A stretch of DNA of 64,000 bases from assembly GCF_041956535.1 (NCBI RefSeq), contig NW_027192193.1, positions 1,231,192 through 1,295,191 on the forward strand, in the 5' to 3' direction. The DNA comes from Calcarisporiella thermophila CBS 279.70 (Eukaryota; Calcarisporiellomycota). The notes under the pieces were generated by a model. It worked only from the letters and a program-made list of their open reading frames with translations. It was not told the origin of the DNA and searched no databases. The position numbers were made by a program, and so were the translations under genes. Shown here in pieces: positions 10,872 to 24,487 of this stretch (position 1 is the first letter of the stretch; every line of letters starts with the position of its first letter).

Positions 10872-11738
10872 TCAGTATTTGTCCCAATTATCCATCAACT
10901 CTAGCAATACGCCTTGATCCCTTTCTCGCGCCTGCTTTCGAACGCTCTCCAACCCAACGTTTTCCGAATTCACCTCCATCCAGTTCACTTTTTTGTTCAA
11001 GTTATCCTTGGAGCGCATTCCCTCCTCGAGCTGCCTTAGAGTTCGCTCTACGCCTTGCTTCACGTTCCGCCACATTTCCGGGACAATCTTGCTTATCTTT
11101 TGAAGCTCGTGGTCGATCTGTGTCTCATACATGCTGTCGAGTTTGTCCAATATTGTCTGGGAGTGTGTGCGGAAGCATTGCTCCAGCAAGCTTGGGTTGG
11201 GGCAAGTGGACTGGAGCACGTCCGAGACTGCGCTGGCATCGGTTGGGACGGAGAAAGTTGGGGCAGGGGCAAACGAAAAGACGTGATGAATATAATCTTT
11301 TACGTATGCTTATCATAGTAGAGGTCAACGTGTTAATACTCGATCCAATTGAAAACGATAGAGGATTCAAAAATGTAAATAATTACCATCGGCAGCACCA
11401 TCAAATTGCAATTTCAACACAACCCAGTCAGGTTCTTTCTCTACGCCAAACACCTGCTGATCATGCCCTTTCTCAGGCTCATTGGCATCCTTTTCTACCT
11501 GCATTGCATTGCGAAAGCTTTCGCATACTTTTGCAGTAGCATTGTGAATCATCTCTGAACGTGAATCTTGATAATGGGTGGCTAGCCTTAAGGCAAGGCG
11601 ATCAGCGCCGATGTGTGCCTGCACCAGAGGTCCGGAATCGAGATCACGGACAAGCGAATCATGCACGAAAGGGATTGCCTGGATCGGGAGAAATATTAGG
11701 AGGAGAACCGATAGTATCCTCATTGAAAATAATGCCAT
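10872..11738 (-). CDS. secreted helical protein of unknown function
   Basis: Two exons, 11387-11738 and 10872-11296, joined by a 90-nt intron (GTAATT...AAAAG). The start at 11738 (MALFSMRILSVLLLIFLPIQA) gives a clear signal peptide. The mature chain is about 240 residues, rich in charged helices with an N-glycosylation site (HNAT) and four Cys (KVCESF, STCPNP, EQCFRT), the last three spread over the middle third. The C-terminal half (ISKIVPEMWRNVKQGVERTL) looks coiled. I recognise no family. An earlier in-frame ATG (11894) exists but would bury the signal peptide behind 50 residues. Possible roles (wall, effector, lumenal) cannot be decided. Confidence 0.6.
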
Positions 11739-13147
11739 AATATAGTCTTTAATATAGTATATATGGTGTACAACAATAAAGTAACGAAACTGGAGAGGGT
11801 AAGAGGGGAGAAGGAGGGGAAAGCTATCCTTGCAGGAAACTCTCGTGAAAAAAAAAGTTCCTTGAAGTTGGAAAAATTCACCGCCATTGAGCACAGGAGT
11901 TTCAAAAAGCAGTCAATCAACGGTCTGTTCCAATGAGAAATTCTATGATGCTTGCATTCCATATCTGGAATATTAAATCAATCATGGATAGATTAGAAGG
12001 GCAAAAATCCCCATGCCCAAAGGTTTCAAATGAAAAGACCATGAATCGTAAGCCAATCTCAGAGCAAGCTCCAGCTCGAACTTCAACGCGAACTCTCATA
12101 ATTATCGTTTACCCGGAATCCACCAAGGAGCGCATCGATTATATTTATTAGAGCAAGCTTTCTTGTAGAGGAGAAGGGAGCGGAGCTCGCTCACCGGGGT
12201 AGGATGCCCAAGTCATTTGATCCAGAGCCAGCGTAACTAGTGAAAGAGACATGCTCTTCCCCCGCCTGTCAACCTGAGCACTCAGAGTTTGTTCTGAAGA
12301 AGAACATGGTTGGCGCATGTGATCTCCTAGTATATGCAGTCTTTCCCATCAAGCTGCTACGGCTGGCTGCGCTTGTTCAGGGAAAAGGAGTAGAACTCTT
12401 GTCCCAAGAGCGTGGACGTCACTAATCCATAGGAAGTAATGAGTTTTTGTTGGGAGATTATCTTAGGGACACAGTCTATCCAGGCCGGGGGTGGCTCAGT
12501 GGACATCCACTCTAAAAAGAATGTTTATTACTCCACAACTCAAACTCCCCACAGAGAGCAGAGCCAATTAACTTTAGAGATCTGTGAAGTATTCAGCCCG
12601 TCTAAAAGGCTAAAGTATTTGGATAAGAAGCCCGTAGTAAATAGAGTTTTGATTATCTAAACACGGAGGTCACAAATTGATTGCCAATGCAGGATCATGG
12701 CAGTTAGATAGAAAGAGAAGAAGCAAGTTGCTGCCGGTGATCCTGGAGCGACGTAAACAAAGCGACCTAGCGTGAACTCAAGAGAGCAAGCGCCTACTGC
12801 TCTGGTTGTTTTCAGTGTCATGGGGACGGGTCAGCCTTCCTGCACCTCAACCGTCTCCCCCATTTTTCAGGAGCAATATATAATATATTGAATTTCCGTC
12901 GAATGCTTACGGGATGACACATAGAATAGCACATTTTATTACACCAATATATTTTTCAAGGTCTCTTATCGCCCTGCTGACAAACTACAACGATCTCCGA
13001 GCGGATTTCTTCAACGGGATATCTCAATATAATCTAAGGTTTTCCTTCCCCCTTTAGTCGCGGTGAGGTTGGAGTATTTAATACCATTTATCACCAGGCC
13101 TGGCTTCATTCACACTTCTCTTCTCTCCCTAACCCCTACCGAGCACA
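11739..13147. other. 1.4 kb intergenic, no gene supported
   Basis: Upstream DNA of the divergent secreted-protein and chitinase genes. Several frames of 60-80 codons occur (for example 12240-12425 and 12439-12660, plus) without signal peptides, domains or familiar sequence. CT-rich leader (CTTCTCTTCTCTCCCTAACCCC) at about 13113-13138 just before the chitinase ATG. No repeat or RNA gene recognised. Confidence 0.4.
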
Positions 13148-14803
13148 ATGACCCATTGCCCTTCTCGATCCTTTGCACTTTTTTTTGCCCCCCTCCTTCT
13201 CCTTGCCACGGTTGCCTCATGCTTCAATGTGAACTGCAACAGTAACCTCGTCAACTACTGGGGCCAGAATTCGTATGGCGCGGCGAATCCAGGCGATAAA
13301 CCGGGCTGGCAAAAGCCTCTAGAGGAATACTGCAAAGATACAAGTCTTGATCTGATCACAGTTGCGTTCTTGCATGTGTTTAACGCTGGCACCGGTCGGC
13401 TTCCCGAAATCGACCTGTCAAATCAGTGCTCAGATTACTTGTAAGTACGACGCACAACATTGCGGTTACGAAAAAAAAAATATCCTATTATAAGTGCTTA
13501 AAGCCTAAATTTTATTTTAATTTAGCAACGGGACCTCACTCCACCACTGTCCAGAGACCGGAAAAGGCATCAAAGCTTGCCAAGCTAAAGGAAAGGCGGT
13601 CCTGCTTTCTCTAGGCGGAGCAGCAGGGTCGTATGGCTTCGCGAACGACAACCAGGGCAGAGAATTTGCGAACACCATTTGGAACTTGTTTTTGGGTGGA
13701 AAGAGCAACACTCGTCCGTTTGACGACGCCGTCCTTGACGGAATCGACTTGGAGTAAGTCAATTCTCCGTCTCGCCATGGTAGAGAGGATCCTGATCCAT
13801 AGCATTCTTTCATCATTAGCATTGAGGGTGGATCGAGTGTCGGGTATACTGCCTTCGTTAATGAACTCCGTAGGCTTTTCGCGCAGGATGCCTCCAGAAA
13901 GTATTATATTGCGGGTGCTCCCCAATGCCCCTACCCAGACGGCTACATGGGCCCGGTCTTGGATTCCGCATGGTTCGACATGGTATATGTTCAATTCTAC
14001 AACAACTACTGCTCCCTCAAGGGCTCCTTCAACTACGCAGAGTGGGACAACTGGGCTAAGACCAAGGCGGTGAACAAGAACGTCAAGCTTTATATTGGCG
14101 TGCCCGCATCAACCACTGCTGCTGGCAGCGGATATGTAAGGCTGAGTGACCTGCAAAACACGGTGAATAGCGTAAGGAGCAAATACGCGTCGTTTGGAGG
14201 TAACCCATTCTAGCCGATCTCCTATGATGCCACTGCTTAATCATTTATTCCGCGAGATTAGGAGTGATGATGTGGGATGCAAGCCAGTCCTACAACAACA
14301 AAGATGGCTCGCCCAATTATGCGGCCGCAACCTCCCAATTCCTTAAGCAGGGCGGTAGCTGCAGTAAGGCAACCACCCCGTTGGATACGCTGGATAGCCC
14401 CGGTAGCTCGACCGATTCTCTCAAAGCCCCTGGACCACTTAACCCCACCAAGGACCATTCGGGCCCCGAGTCCTACCCTCTCCCCAAAACCCAGATCGAA
14501 TTTGTCCACCTCGGTTCGACCGGCGCCAAAACTCGTTTGCTAGCGCGAGTGCGTAGCAAAGATTACCCCATTCGAGCGAATTGGCACCTCCAGTTCTCCG
14601 TCGGTGCCGGTGCAAAGGTGGAGAGCGTTTCGCGTGGAACCTTTGAACAGCAGGGAACCCAGGTGGTGGTGAAGAGTATTCCCGCAAAGGAGCCCAAGTA
14701 TCAGATGGCCCTGTGGTTTGAAATTGTCATTCAAGAGGCTAAAGGTCTGAAGCCGAATGCGACCCCCGATGTAAGTGCTGCCAAGTTTGACACCAGCGGT
14801 TAG
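13148..14803 (+). CDS. GH18 class III endochitinase with C-terminal beta-rich module
   Basis: Four exons. The introns lie after CSDY (about 13440-13525), inside the catalytic motif (about 13754-13819) and after ASFGG (about 14201-14261). The catalytic motif DGIDLDIE is complete only after the second intron is removed; its last Glu is the GH18 acid. A signal peptide (residues 1-25) is followed by [60 protein letters not shown] and VMMWDASQ, the usual class III order (plant hevamine/yeast Cts1 type). It hydrolyses chitin in the wall or medium. After the barrel comes a Ser/Thr/Pro linker ([15 protein letters not shown]) and about 100 residues ([19 protein letters not shown] ... [13 protein letters not shown]) that may bind polysaccharide; I do not recognise the family. 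No GPI signal. Confidence 0.9.
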
Positions 14804-15792
14804 TCGGGGAAGCATCTACCGCTTGGATATTGGCTACATCCTTATCAGTCCGTGCGACTTTATTTAAAGAATATATATATCGATATATGAAGTATATATA
14901 CAGTCCTGGTTGTGCTGTATTTCTCAATATTGGCCATTATCTGAATTTGATCAGTGTTTCTTTTGTGCTGTATCCATTAGTAAATTTTTGATTATTGTGA
15001 AGAGGTCTTAACCATAAACTTTAACTTTCATGGATGTAATTCAGCCTACAATAAAGTGAACGTTTTCATTTCCCAGGTTGCGTAGAACCGCACTCCATTA
15101 TTATTAATGCGGACGTCAGGCAGCCGAGAATATCAGCATATCTACCTGCATTTAGCCGTGTTGAAGTCATCAAGTTCGGAATAGGAAAATTCAAAAATAG
15201 TCATGATGGGTTGATTGGATTCTTTATCACATTTGGTAACGAAATTAACTCCAGTGGATCCGGCCCGAGTCACGCCGACTGAAGGCTATATTTATGTTGC
15301 TTAGCCTCCTCGTCTGACAGGTATTGCTGTCTGCGCTAGCGAGGCCAATATGGGGATGCTGAAGCGTAGTACACGAACATGAATAAAAAACACCTCAAAA
15401 ATGTCATTCGGAAACTCCTCTTGAAATAATGAAATGCCAATATAGTGACAAGGGGGCATACCCGAAGGACAAAATCCACCAACACTAACAATGTTCCCAG
15501 TGAAACGTCTCGGCGAACGTCATATCGAGAAGGAATCATGCCCCTCGCGGTGAAAAAATGAATCGGAACTCTTGGTACCCAAAAATACCATGTTAACAAA
15601 ATATTTTAATATTTGCACTTTGCTTGGTACACTTCACTATGGAGAAAGGGGGAACGGCAATTCATATAAAGGTATTAGATAGTCTATCTAAATTTATTTT
15701 ATGGTGAAATAAACTCAAACAAGGTTGAAACAAAGAGTATCCAATGTCATTTTCAACTATGATTAAAGTAATGTGGAAATGAGATGATGGGA
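14804..15792. other. convergent intergenic region, about 1 kb
   Basis: AT-rich with TATATATCGATATATGAAGTATATATA near 14873-14900. A minus-strand frame at 15336-15599 (87 codons) has hydrophobic stretches but no recognisable family. I call no gene. Confidence 0.4.
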
Positions 15793-16625
15793 TTAGAACA
15801 CGCAAACAAGTGCAAAAACAAATGCAATGAATGCAAAGCTGGCTTGAGAGGTGGCGGCACTTGACTTAGGCTGAACGGAGGTAGAAGGACGCAACGCGTT
15901 GGAAGCAGTTGCGGAAGCAGCAGACGAGGGAAGTGCAGAGGCCGAGGAAGCAGCCGACGGAAGCGAAACTGAAGCAGAGCTTGCGGACGTTGCGGCAGAT
16001 GAGATTCCGCTAGCAGAGGCCGCGGGGAGGGAGGTCGCGCCAGAGGACGCGCCGGAGGCAGAAGGCAATGCGGCAGTCCCGGAGGCACCGGAAGCACTTG
16101 CGGCACCTGAAGAGGCGGCAGCGCCGTTGTTGTCGATGGTGAAATAATGGCTATAGCAGACATTGGGGGCTTGACCAATTTCAATTGCATAGTCAGAGCC
16201 AGGAGTCAAGCCTAAAAATAAAAAATTGCCCATAAGTTTATGTAGATTAGGGAGCATCCACTAGCACAAAGATTAATTACCTGCTGGGACATTGTATGTG
16301 AAGGTTCCTGCGTTCTGATCAACATTGCTGGCAATCGTCGCCACCTGCTGCATAGCGGAAGCGGGGCCCTTGCGAAGATTAATATTAACCTTGGGGCTGT
16401 TGCCGCCAGGGGTCCTAAAGAGAGGATGAAAATTAGGAGATTGGAATTACTAAGAGAGCAGATGATTATAACGAGATTTTACCAGTTGATAACGGCCTTG
16501 TCACCCAGTTTCCAAGCTGTGCCGTCCACAGGGTTGGTGATAGAGGGGCATTGTCCAGCAGGAGCTTGAGCAATAGCAAACTGCGCGACGGCAATGAGAG
16601 CAAAGACAGCCTTGAGGTTGAACAT
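15793..16625 (-). CDS. GPI-anchored Ser/Ala-rich wall protein with Kre9/KNH-type N-terminal domain
   Basis: Three exons. Start 16625; introns about 16416-16480 and about 16212-16280, both confirmed by frame continuity (INW|TPGGNSP and YNVPA|GLTPGSDY). Signal peptide MFNLKAVFALIAVAQFAIA, then ITNPVDGTAWKLGDKAVINW ... TFTYNVPAGLTPGSDYAIEIG, the pattern of the Ser-Thr-rich GPI-anchor/Kre9-KNH N-terminal domain (a small beta-sandwich). Next is a tail of about 110 residues built from Ser, Ala, Gly and Thr, likely O-mannosylated. The C-terminal hydrophobic end (ASFAFIAFVFALVCVF) is the GPI-attachment signal. Expected at the plasma membrane or wall, where relatives affect beta-1,6-glucan. The strong S/A bias creates a long antisense frame that is an artefact. 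Confidence 0.85.
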
Positions 16626-18077
16626 TATGTAATGTAAATGAATGAGAAAAAGAGGAATTAGAAAGATGGAAAAGAGATAGTAAGAAAGCAAGGACCTAAG
16701 AATAGGGATCGAGCAAAGCTCTTTTATAATCGAGTTTTTGTTAAATTTAGAACGAACCAATGGAATTTATTGCGTGCCAATTAATCGGTTTAATATGGCC
16801 AGTTTATGTTTGTTGGCTCGGGGAGGGCTCGCACACAACCCATCTCTTCCACAATCTATGACTAAACCCTGGCCATTGCCATCATCTGCCAGCACATGAG
16901 CACTGCAATTGCTCATCATTCCGTCGCCCACTGGGGATTGTGGATGTGGATCGAGCATCCTCTCTCCATTGACGAGTTTTCCTGGAAAATTCCGGCGAAA
17001 CAAGGTGAAAATTTAGGGGCAGCCAATAAAGCCCACAATGTTCTAAATTAGTTTCCGAAGAGAAACTGACCAAACAGCTTTGTCAAAACAAACAACATTG
17101 TTGCTGATTAAATTTCCCTTAACAGAACAAAAATCCTCAGCTTAAAGTTCATCAGAGCTGCTGGGCGATAATCCCAGTTGTTTTCCAAAGGGCCGATTCC
17201 AGTATTTCCATCTGCCTTCCAAAAAAGGCAGTGATAAGGAAAGGTCCATATCTCTGCGCTCATCTTTTTTTCGAGGGCTGGCATTTTGGGATAGGATCGG
17301 CTTGCACAGTGCTAACACGGGAGAGTTTGGATATGGTGTAGGAAAAATGCCAGTATATACTACGCCACTTAAAGATTTCAAATTTTCCTCAGGGTTGTTT
17401 AACAAAACCAGATTGCAACAGGTGCGAAAATTTGGATCCTTACACTCACAAGACATATACATTAAGATGGAAACAACACTAAGACGTTGACCACAACAAG
17501 CTCCAGGACGGCTCCTAGATAAAATGGATTTGCCATCGGAAATTCATAACTAATAGATCGAGCTAGGATCGGCTTGCACAAAGACTATTTGGATATAGTT
17601 GCAGAAGATATCTTACAAGTCGAGTCGGGGCCCGAGCAAATAGGTTGAGTATGGCTATTTGGAAGCTTGCGAATGTAACCTACCAAATGTACAGTAAGAA
17701 TGATAACTGTTTCACACACTAGTCCGAAAAAAGGCCCCAGAAATAAGAGGAGAGTTTATTGCCCCCTTAATACTGGAAATAGATGCAAAAATTTAAGATA
17801 GTATCATTTTGGAAGTGCAGAGCAATTGAGAGTTTCAACTAGAATATGGCAAAGCATGCCCGAATCTATTATTTTCCTCCATTAACTTCCCCTGGCAGAA
17901 GTAGTCATGGAAACTTATAAGACAGGGCGAGCAGGATGATCTAAGATATCTCTTAGCGTAAATAAAGGCACATCAATCAATAGTTTTATTGATGAAGGGT
18001 TTTATATCCAATTACGATGAAAAAGTCAAGCGAAGTCTGACAAAAATGAAAAAAGTGTAAAAAAAAAATACAAATAT
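16626..18077. other. 1.45 kb intergenic, no gene supported
   Basis: Promoter side of the GPI-protein gene and 3' side of RVB2. Short frames (17142-17462 minus, 16767-17003 minus) have no recognisable features. A 17-nt exact direct repeat (TAGGATCGGCTTGCACA) occurs at 17292-17308 and 17564-17580, each followed within 40 nt by TTTGGATAT; it is the only structure seen. Confidence 0.4.
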
Positions 18078-20040
<1,963 letters not shown>

Positions 20041-20239
20041 TTCAGATCGATAAATTGCGCCTTGTTCGAAATAACAAGAATTACCGACTATCTCGAGACT
20101 ACTATATGAAATTAAGCCACTTGAATAAACATAAGGAGCATTTCAGATAGTCTTCAGAAGAAGACGTAAGAGCAGTCACTTATTTAAAAGCTCGACGCGA
20201 CAAGATCTTGATCTCGACGATCTTTGTTCAAGATTCAAA
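20041..20239. promoter_or_regulatory. bidirectional promoter, RVB2 / ZC3H11A-like
   Basis: 199 bp separates the two divergent start codons, so one short region must carry both promoters and 5' UTRs. It includes a TATTTAAAAG element near 20182-20191 and the sequence GATCTTGATCTCGACGATCTTTG, with three GATCTYG-like repeats, just before the plus-strand ATG. Function of the repeats is inference. Confidence 0.5.
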
Positions 20240-23200
20240 ATGAGGGACGGTCGCCAGGATTGTTATTATTTTATGAATCGCATCTGTAGCAAGGTAGGTC
20301 TTCCCATTCTTTTTAGAACCTCACATCAGTCGCCTTAGTTAAATCTAATTGATCCAGGGCGATACCTGTCAATTTCGACATTCTGAGCCTGCGAAGAACT
20401 CGCTGATCGTGTGTCAAGAGTGGCAAACCACCGGCGATTGCTCCAAAGAAGAATGTACAGAAAGGCATTCGTTCTATAATGCGCCATCTGAGGTTCCTAT
20501 ACCATATATTTTGCATGATTTTGCGATTTTGCTAACCTTTAACTCTGATCTATCAATTAGCAACCCGATCGTTCACAAACCCAGTGCTACTGGGAGTTAA
20601 ACGGAGGTTGCAAAAAGCCAAACTGTCCATTTAAACACACTCTTAAAGCACCGGCAGATATTGAATTGCAACCAAATCCAATTACAGCAATTGTTGAGAA
20701 TCCAACGCCAGCACCCGTGGCAGAACCTGTACAACCGGAGACGCAGCAACTTCCCCAATCCCTACCGCAACCCACTATAGCTGTTGAGCCTATATCTCGC
20801 ATGGGATCCAGCCCCGAGTTAGAAACTGGCCCTTCTCCTCAAGCAGCCACAAATGTTCCCGCAGCAAAAGCTAGATCAGTGTCTCCCCCTGCTGCCTCTG
20901 CCCCCACGACTATCAGTAACGGCTTCTCTCCTCAGATCTCTTCTACTGCAACACAAAACCCCAACAATAATTCGGCGAATGCCGCTTCACCTTCCCCAGC
21001 CTCTGCCCCAGGCCCTGGTGGAAATGTGGTGAATACCCCCAATAAATCGTTCGGAATAAAGAGCTTCGAGGAAATCATGGCGGAGAAACGAGCAAAAAAA
21101 TTGGCTGCACAGCAGCAGCAGAAAACTGAGCCGAGCACGGCGGTGAAGGTCTCCAGCCCTCCAATTCCGGAAGCAGTTTCTACCTCGTCTCCTCGGATCC
21201 CCCCTTCCAATGTAGCTCCTGTCAGCAATATTCCCGCTGTGGAATCTTCAAATTCTGCTCCAGCGCCATCCCAGCCAACATCTCAATCTATACAATCTGC
21301 ACCACCACCTGCAGCTGGGACCCATAGAATAGTTTCAGAACCTGTCGCCGCGGTTACTAATCCCGAAAACACAGCATCATCAACTTCGGTAGGCACAGAG
21401 CTGCACGTCAAACTTGACAACAAGGATACTAATGCAATACCCGCTGACATTTCTTCTAAAACTATCACCCTTACCTCTTCATTCACCCCTTCAATCACGC
21501 CTCCACCTCAGCAGAAGCCCGTACCTGTTATCGGAAAATTATCAGAGAACGAAGCACAAAAGGCTCAGGAACCAATTTCTTCAGCCGCCACTACTTCAGT
21601 TGTATCCACTGGAGCGACAGCCAAGCCTATTAACTTGCCACCGCAGATTACAGCCGCAAACCCCTCTTCTGATACTGGTTCAGGCAAGAGTGCAACAAAA
21701 ATTGCTACGGATGATAAATCTACATCCTTGGCAACATCAACACCACAAAAGATGCCACTATTTGGTTCGCATTTCATGCGAAGTGCTGCTGCAGTATTAC
21801 AGCAGAGGCTTCAGAAACCCACGCCCAGCCAACCCACTGCAAATGAACAGGTAAACAGCTCTCAAAATAGCCACAATTCGAAGGCTCTCGTAGTAATCTC
21901 TTCTTTCACGAACTGTAGGAGACAGCGAAGCTCGCAGAGTCAGAACAAACTAACAATCTCATATCTGATACCAAGGAGTCCGTCACGCCCTCGTCCAATA
22001 CTTTGAATAATAATCAATTTGCTAACCCTGCACGACGAATGTTCCAGCGGGTGTTTGGGCAGCGAACTAACCCTGAGCAAGATCAAAGTGGGGACCAAAA
22101 CAAGACACAAAATATGGTTTCTGGAACCACTATCGCCTCGACTCTCACTCCTACTTCCACAGAGACTCCCTCTGCTGCCTTGCCCCAGCCAATGGAATCC
22201 TCGTCTGTAGAGACCAAGGAGACCCCCGCTTTTATACAGGAGTCAAAGCAGGCTGAAGAAAAATCGGTCGAGCCCACCCATGCTGAGCCCAAATCTGTTG
22301 TGAATACTCCTATATCGGCCTCGATTCAGGATATTAAGTCACCAACCAAGCGAACATTTGAAAGTGCAGGATCGCCTCCAACAATAGACGCGCAAGTTCA
22401 GCCTAACAAGCGCACTAAACCAAACGAGAAAAACGAAACTGCTGCTGAAAGTGAGGATACCGCAATGACAGATTCTATTGGTACACTGGACAACACCCCA
22501 TCTTCTGCTTTTGCTCCAGCTTCGACGATTCCGAGCTCGTTCGGCGGTGGATTTGGCGCAGGCTTATTTAGCTCTGATTCTGCCGTTCGCTCGAATTCTT
22601 TTACTACCCCCCCATCAAAGCCATTTGGTGCTCCGACTGCGCCATTTGGTATGGCAGCCGCAACCTCCCCGACTTCTCCGTTTGGAAGTAGTGCTGGGCT
22701 ATTCTCTGGCAAAGGAGCGTTTGGGGCTCTTGCGCAACCACAACAGCCACAACCACAGGCGAAAATTCCTCAAGTTAAAGCTGCATTCTCATTTGGGAGT
22801 TTTGGCAAAGCAACCTCGGGAAGTGAAAGTAAGCAGCCAGTTGTAACGTCCTTAACGAACTTGGAATCGGATAAAAGCCAGGCTAGTGAGACCACAGGCG
22901 CAACCAAGCCGGTAGTCCCTACGTTTGGTCAAGTGTTTGCATTACCTGCGGCCGATAATGGCCAACCAGCAAAGGAAACGCCCTCGAAGCCAGCCGAGTC
23001 TGCAATGATAAATACGTCTGGGCCACCTGCCTCGGTCTCCACACCAGCAGAAGCAGCTCTGACCGCGGCCCAGGCTGAGAGCGAGGCGCCTCCTTTGAAA
23101 CCTCCTTCGGCGCTGAGCGAACCAGTCACCACTACGACCGCCCATACAACAGGGGATCTTGTCCCCTCTAATCCAGAGGCTGAGGCATCCAAACCACTGC

Positions 23201-23796
23201 AATCTGCCTTGGCTCCAATCGCAGATGTTAAAAAAGAAACTACGCCTCCAATCGCTACACCTACTCCGGAGCTAGGAACTTCTACTACTATTCCTTCGCC
23301 GCCCCCAGCCATTTCTCCGCCTCCAGTGAGATCCCCACCTGCTCCAATCGTTACCCCAGCGCCCTTGTTTTCATCGTCCGCAGCAGCCACTGCTCTGCCA
23401 GCCATTGCACCAGTAGAGAAGTTGCCTCTTCCCGATGTTGGAGCAGCCTTGGCAACAGGCACTACGTCCTCAAATGCCCCCCCAAGTGTTGGCTTAACTC
23501 GATCTGCTGCTCCTACTGGAAGTTCCTCTCCACCCAATTCAGTGCTAGCGTCGAAACCCGCGCCCACGCCAGCCCCGGCAACCAACCCACCCGTGCGCAC
23601 CAGAAAACCCAACCAATTCGTACTTCGCGTGCGTAACCGTGTCATTCGGTTCGAGATCCCTGGCGTTTCACCAGAAGACTTGAAAGGCCTTGACGAAGCT
23701 CTAACCGGAGAGGACGGCGATGTAGAAATGGGAGAAGCCAACGGCGGCGACAAGTGGTGGGAGGATGTGACGGATGATTTCGAAGTGATCAGTTAA
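20240..23796 (+). CDS. ZC3H11A: ZC3H11A-like triple CCCH zinc-finger protein with FG-rich region
   Basis: Four exons (introns about 20295-20357, 20498-20561, and 21852-21918). Three CCCH fingers open the protein: DCYYFMNRICSKGDTCQFRH, VCQEWQTTGDCSKEECTERH and QCYWELNGGCKKPNCPFKH. Their order and spacing match animal ZC3H11A ([58 protein letters not shown]). The helix NKSFGIKSFEEIMAEKRAKK matches the FGIKTLEEIKSKK motif that follows in the animal protein. ZC3H11A is a TREX-associated mRNA-export factor in the nucleus. The remaining 900 residues are Pro/Ser/Thr/Ala-rich. At about 22530-22830 there is a cluster of FG and GLF dipeptides (FGGGFGAGLF, KPFGAPTAPFGM, SPFGSSAGLF, FSFGSFGK) like FG nucleoporins. 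It ends with an ordered block FVLRVRNRVIRFEIPG and the acidic tail KWWEDVTDDFEVIS. Confidence 0.82.
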
Positions 23797-24268
23797 ATAT
23801 TCAGCATCCTTTATCTTATTCCATGCCTTTTTGTTTTATTAGATATTTTTTTTCTCTTTGTTTTATTTTTTCACTTTATGTCTCGCTTCTTTTCCCTCAA
23901 TGACATCCTTTGGTGTTAATAAACTCATGTATAGTATGCTTTTTCGTTCAATCCTGATTCGGACATTTTACTAGAGGCTACCATGCGCTCTTGTATTGCA
24001 TGAATTCAACTTTCCACCTCACTACCTGTTAACAGGAGATCCTATTTATCGTGAGGGGTGAATGCGTGTGGAATAGCTATCGATATGCTACGCATTCATT
24101 TCATCGAGCCCGTTTACTGTATGCTCTCTGAATTTCGCCAATCCAATTTCAATACGTAAAAAAAGCAGTCCGGGGCATCCATGTGGCTTTCATGATCCAC
24201 TTGGCTCTTCACGGTCGACTCTTCTACTCGAACAAGTAGATTGTTGGAAGGAAAATAATCCCACATCT
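23797..24268. other. intergenic between ZC3H11A-like gene and KSH1
   Basis: 472 bp with a T-rich 3' flank (TATTTTTTTTCTCTTTG) followed by the KSH1 upstream region. No ORF or repeat seen. Confidence 0.5.
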
Positions 24269-24487
24269 ATGCTTGGCCTCTTTAGTTTCCAGAGCCTGCG
24301 TCTCATCCTGCTCCTTTTTATCTGCACATGTACATATTTGCGTGCACAGGTGCCGTCGCTGCTGGATCGCAATAAAACTGGTTTTCTGGGAGTGTTCTGG
24401 AAGGCCGCTCGGATCGGTGAACGATTGAGTCCATATGTGTCACTAGCCTGTGTGTTGATGGGGGTTAGCCTTCTGATGTCGAGTTAG
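24269..24487 (+). CDS. KSH1: Kish/TMEM167 family Golgi membrane protein
   Basis: A 72-residue single-exon protein, the exact length of human TMEM167A. It has [17 protein letters not shown], then [33 protein letters not shown] and a second hydrophobic end. Nearly every block matches Kish ([45 protein letters not shown]). Two membrane segments flank a conserved lumenal or cytosolic loop. Kish proteins act in the early secretory pathway at the Golgi, and the yeast gene is essential. No intron is needed. Confidence 0.94.
   Translation: MLGLFSFQSLRLILLLFICTCTYLRAQVPSLLDRNKTGFLGVFWKAARIGERLSPYVSLACVLMGVSLLMSS

Noticed and set aside
15899-16147. Plus-strand frame of 82 codons rich in Glu and Ala
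   Set aside because: Exact antisense of the Ser/Ala tail of the GPI protein; the composition is forced by the GCN/TCN codons of the real gene.
22929-23753. Minus-strand frame of 274 codons
   Set aside because: Antisense of the Pro/Ser/Thr-rich part of the ZC3H11A-like gene; no start context or domain.
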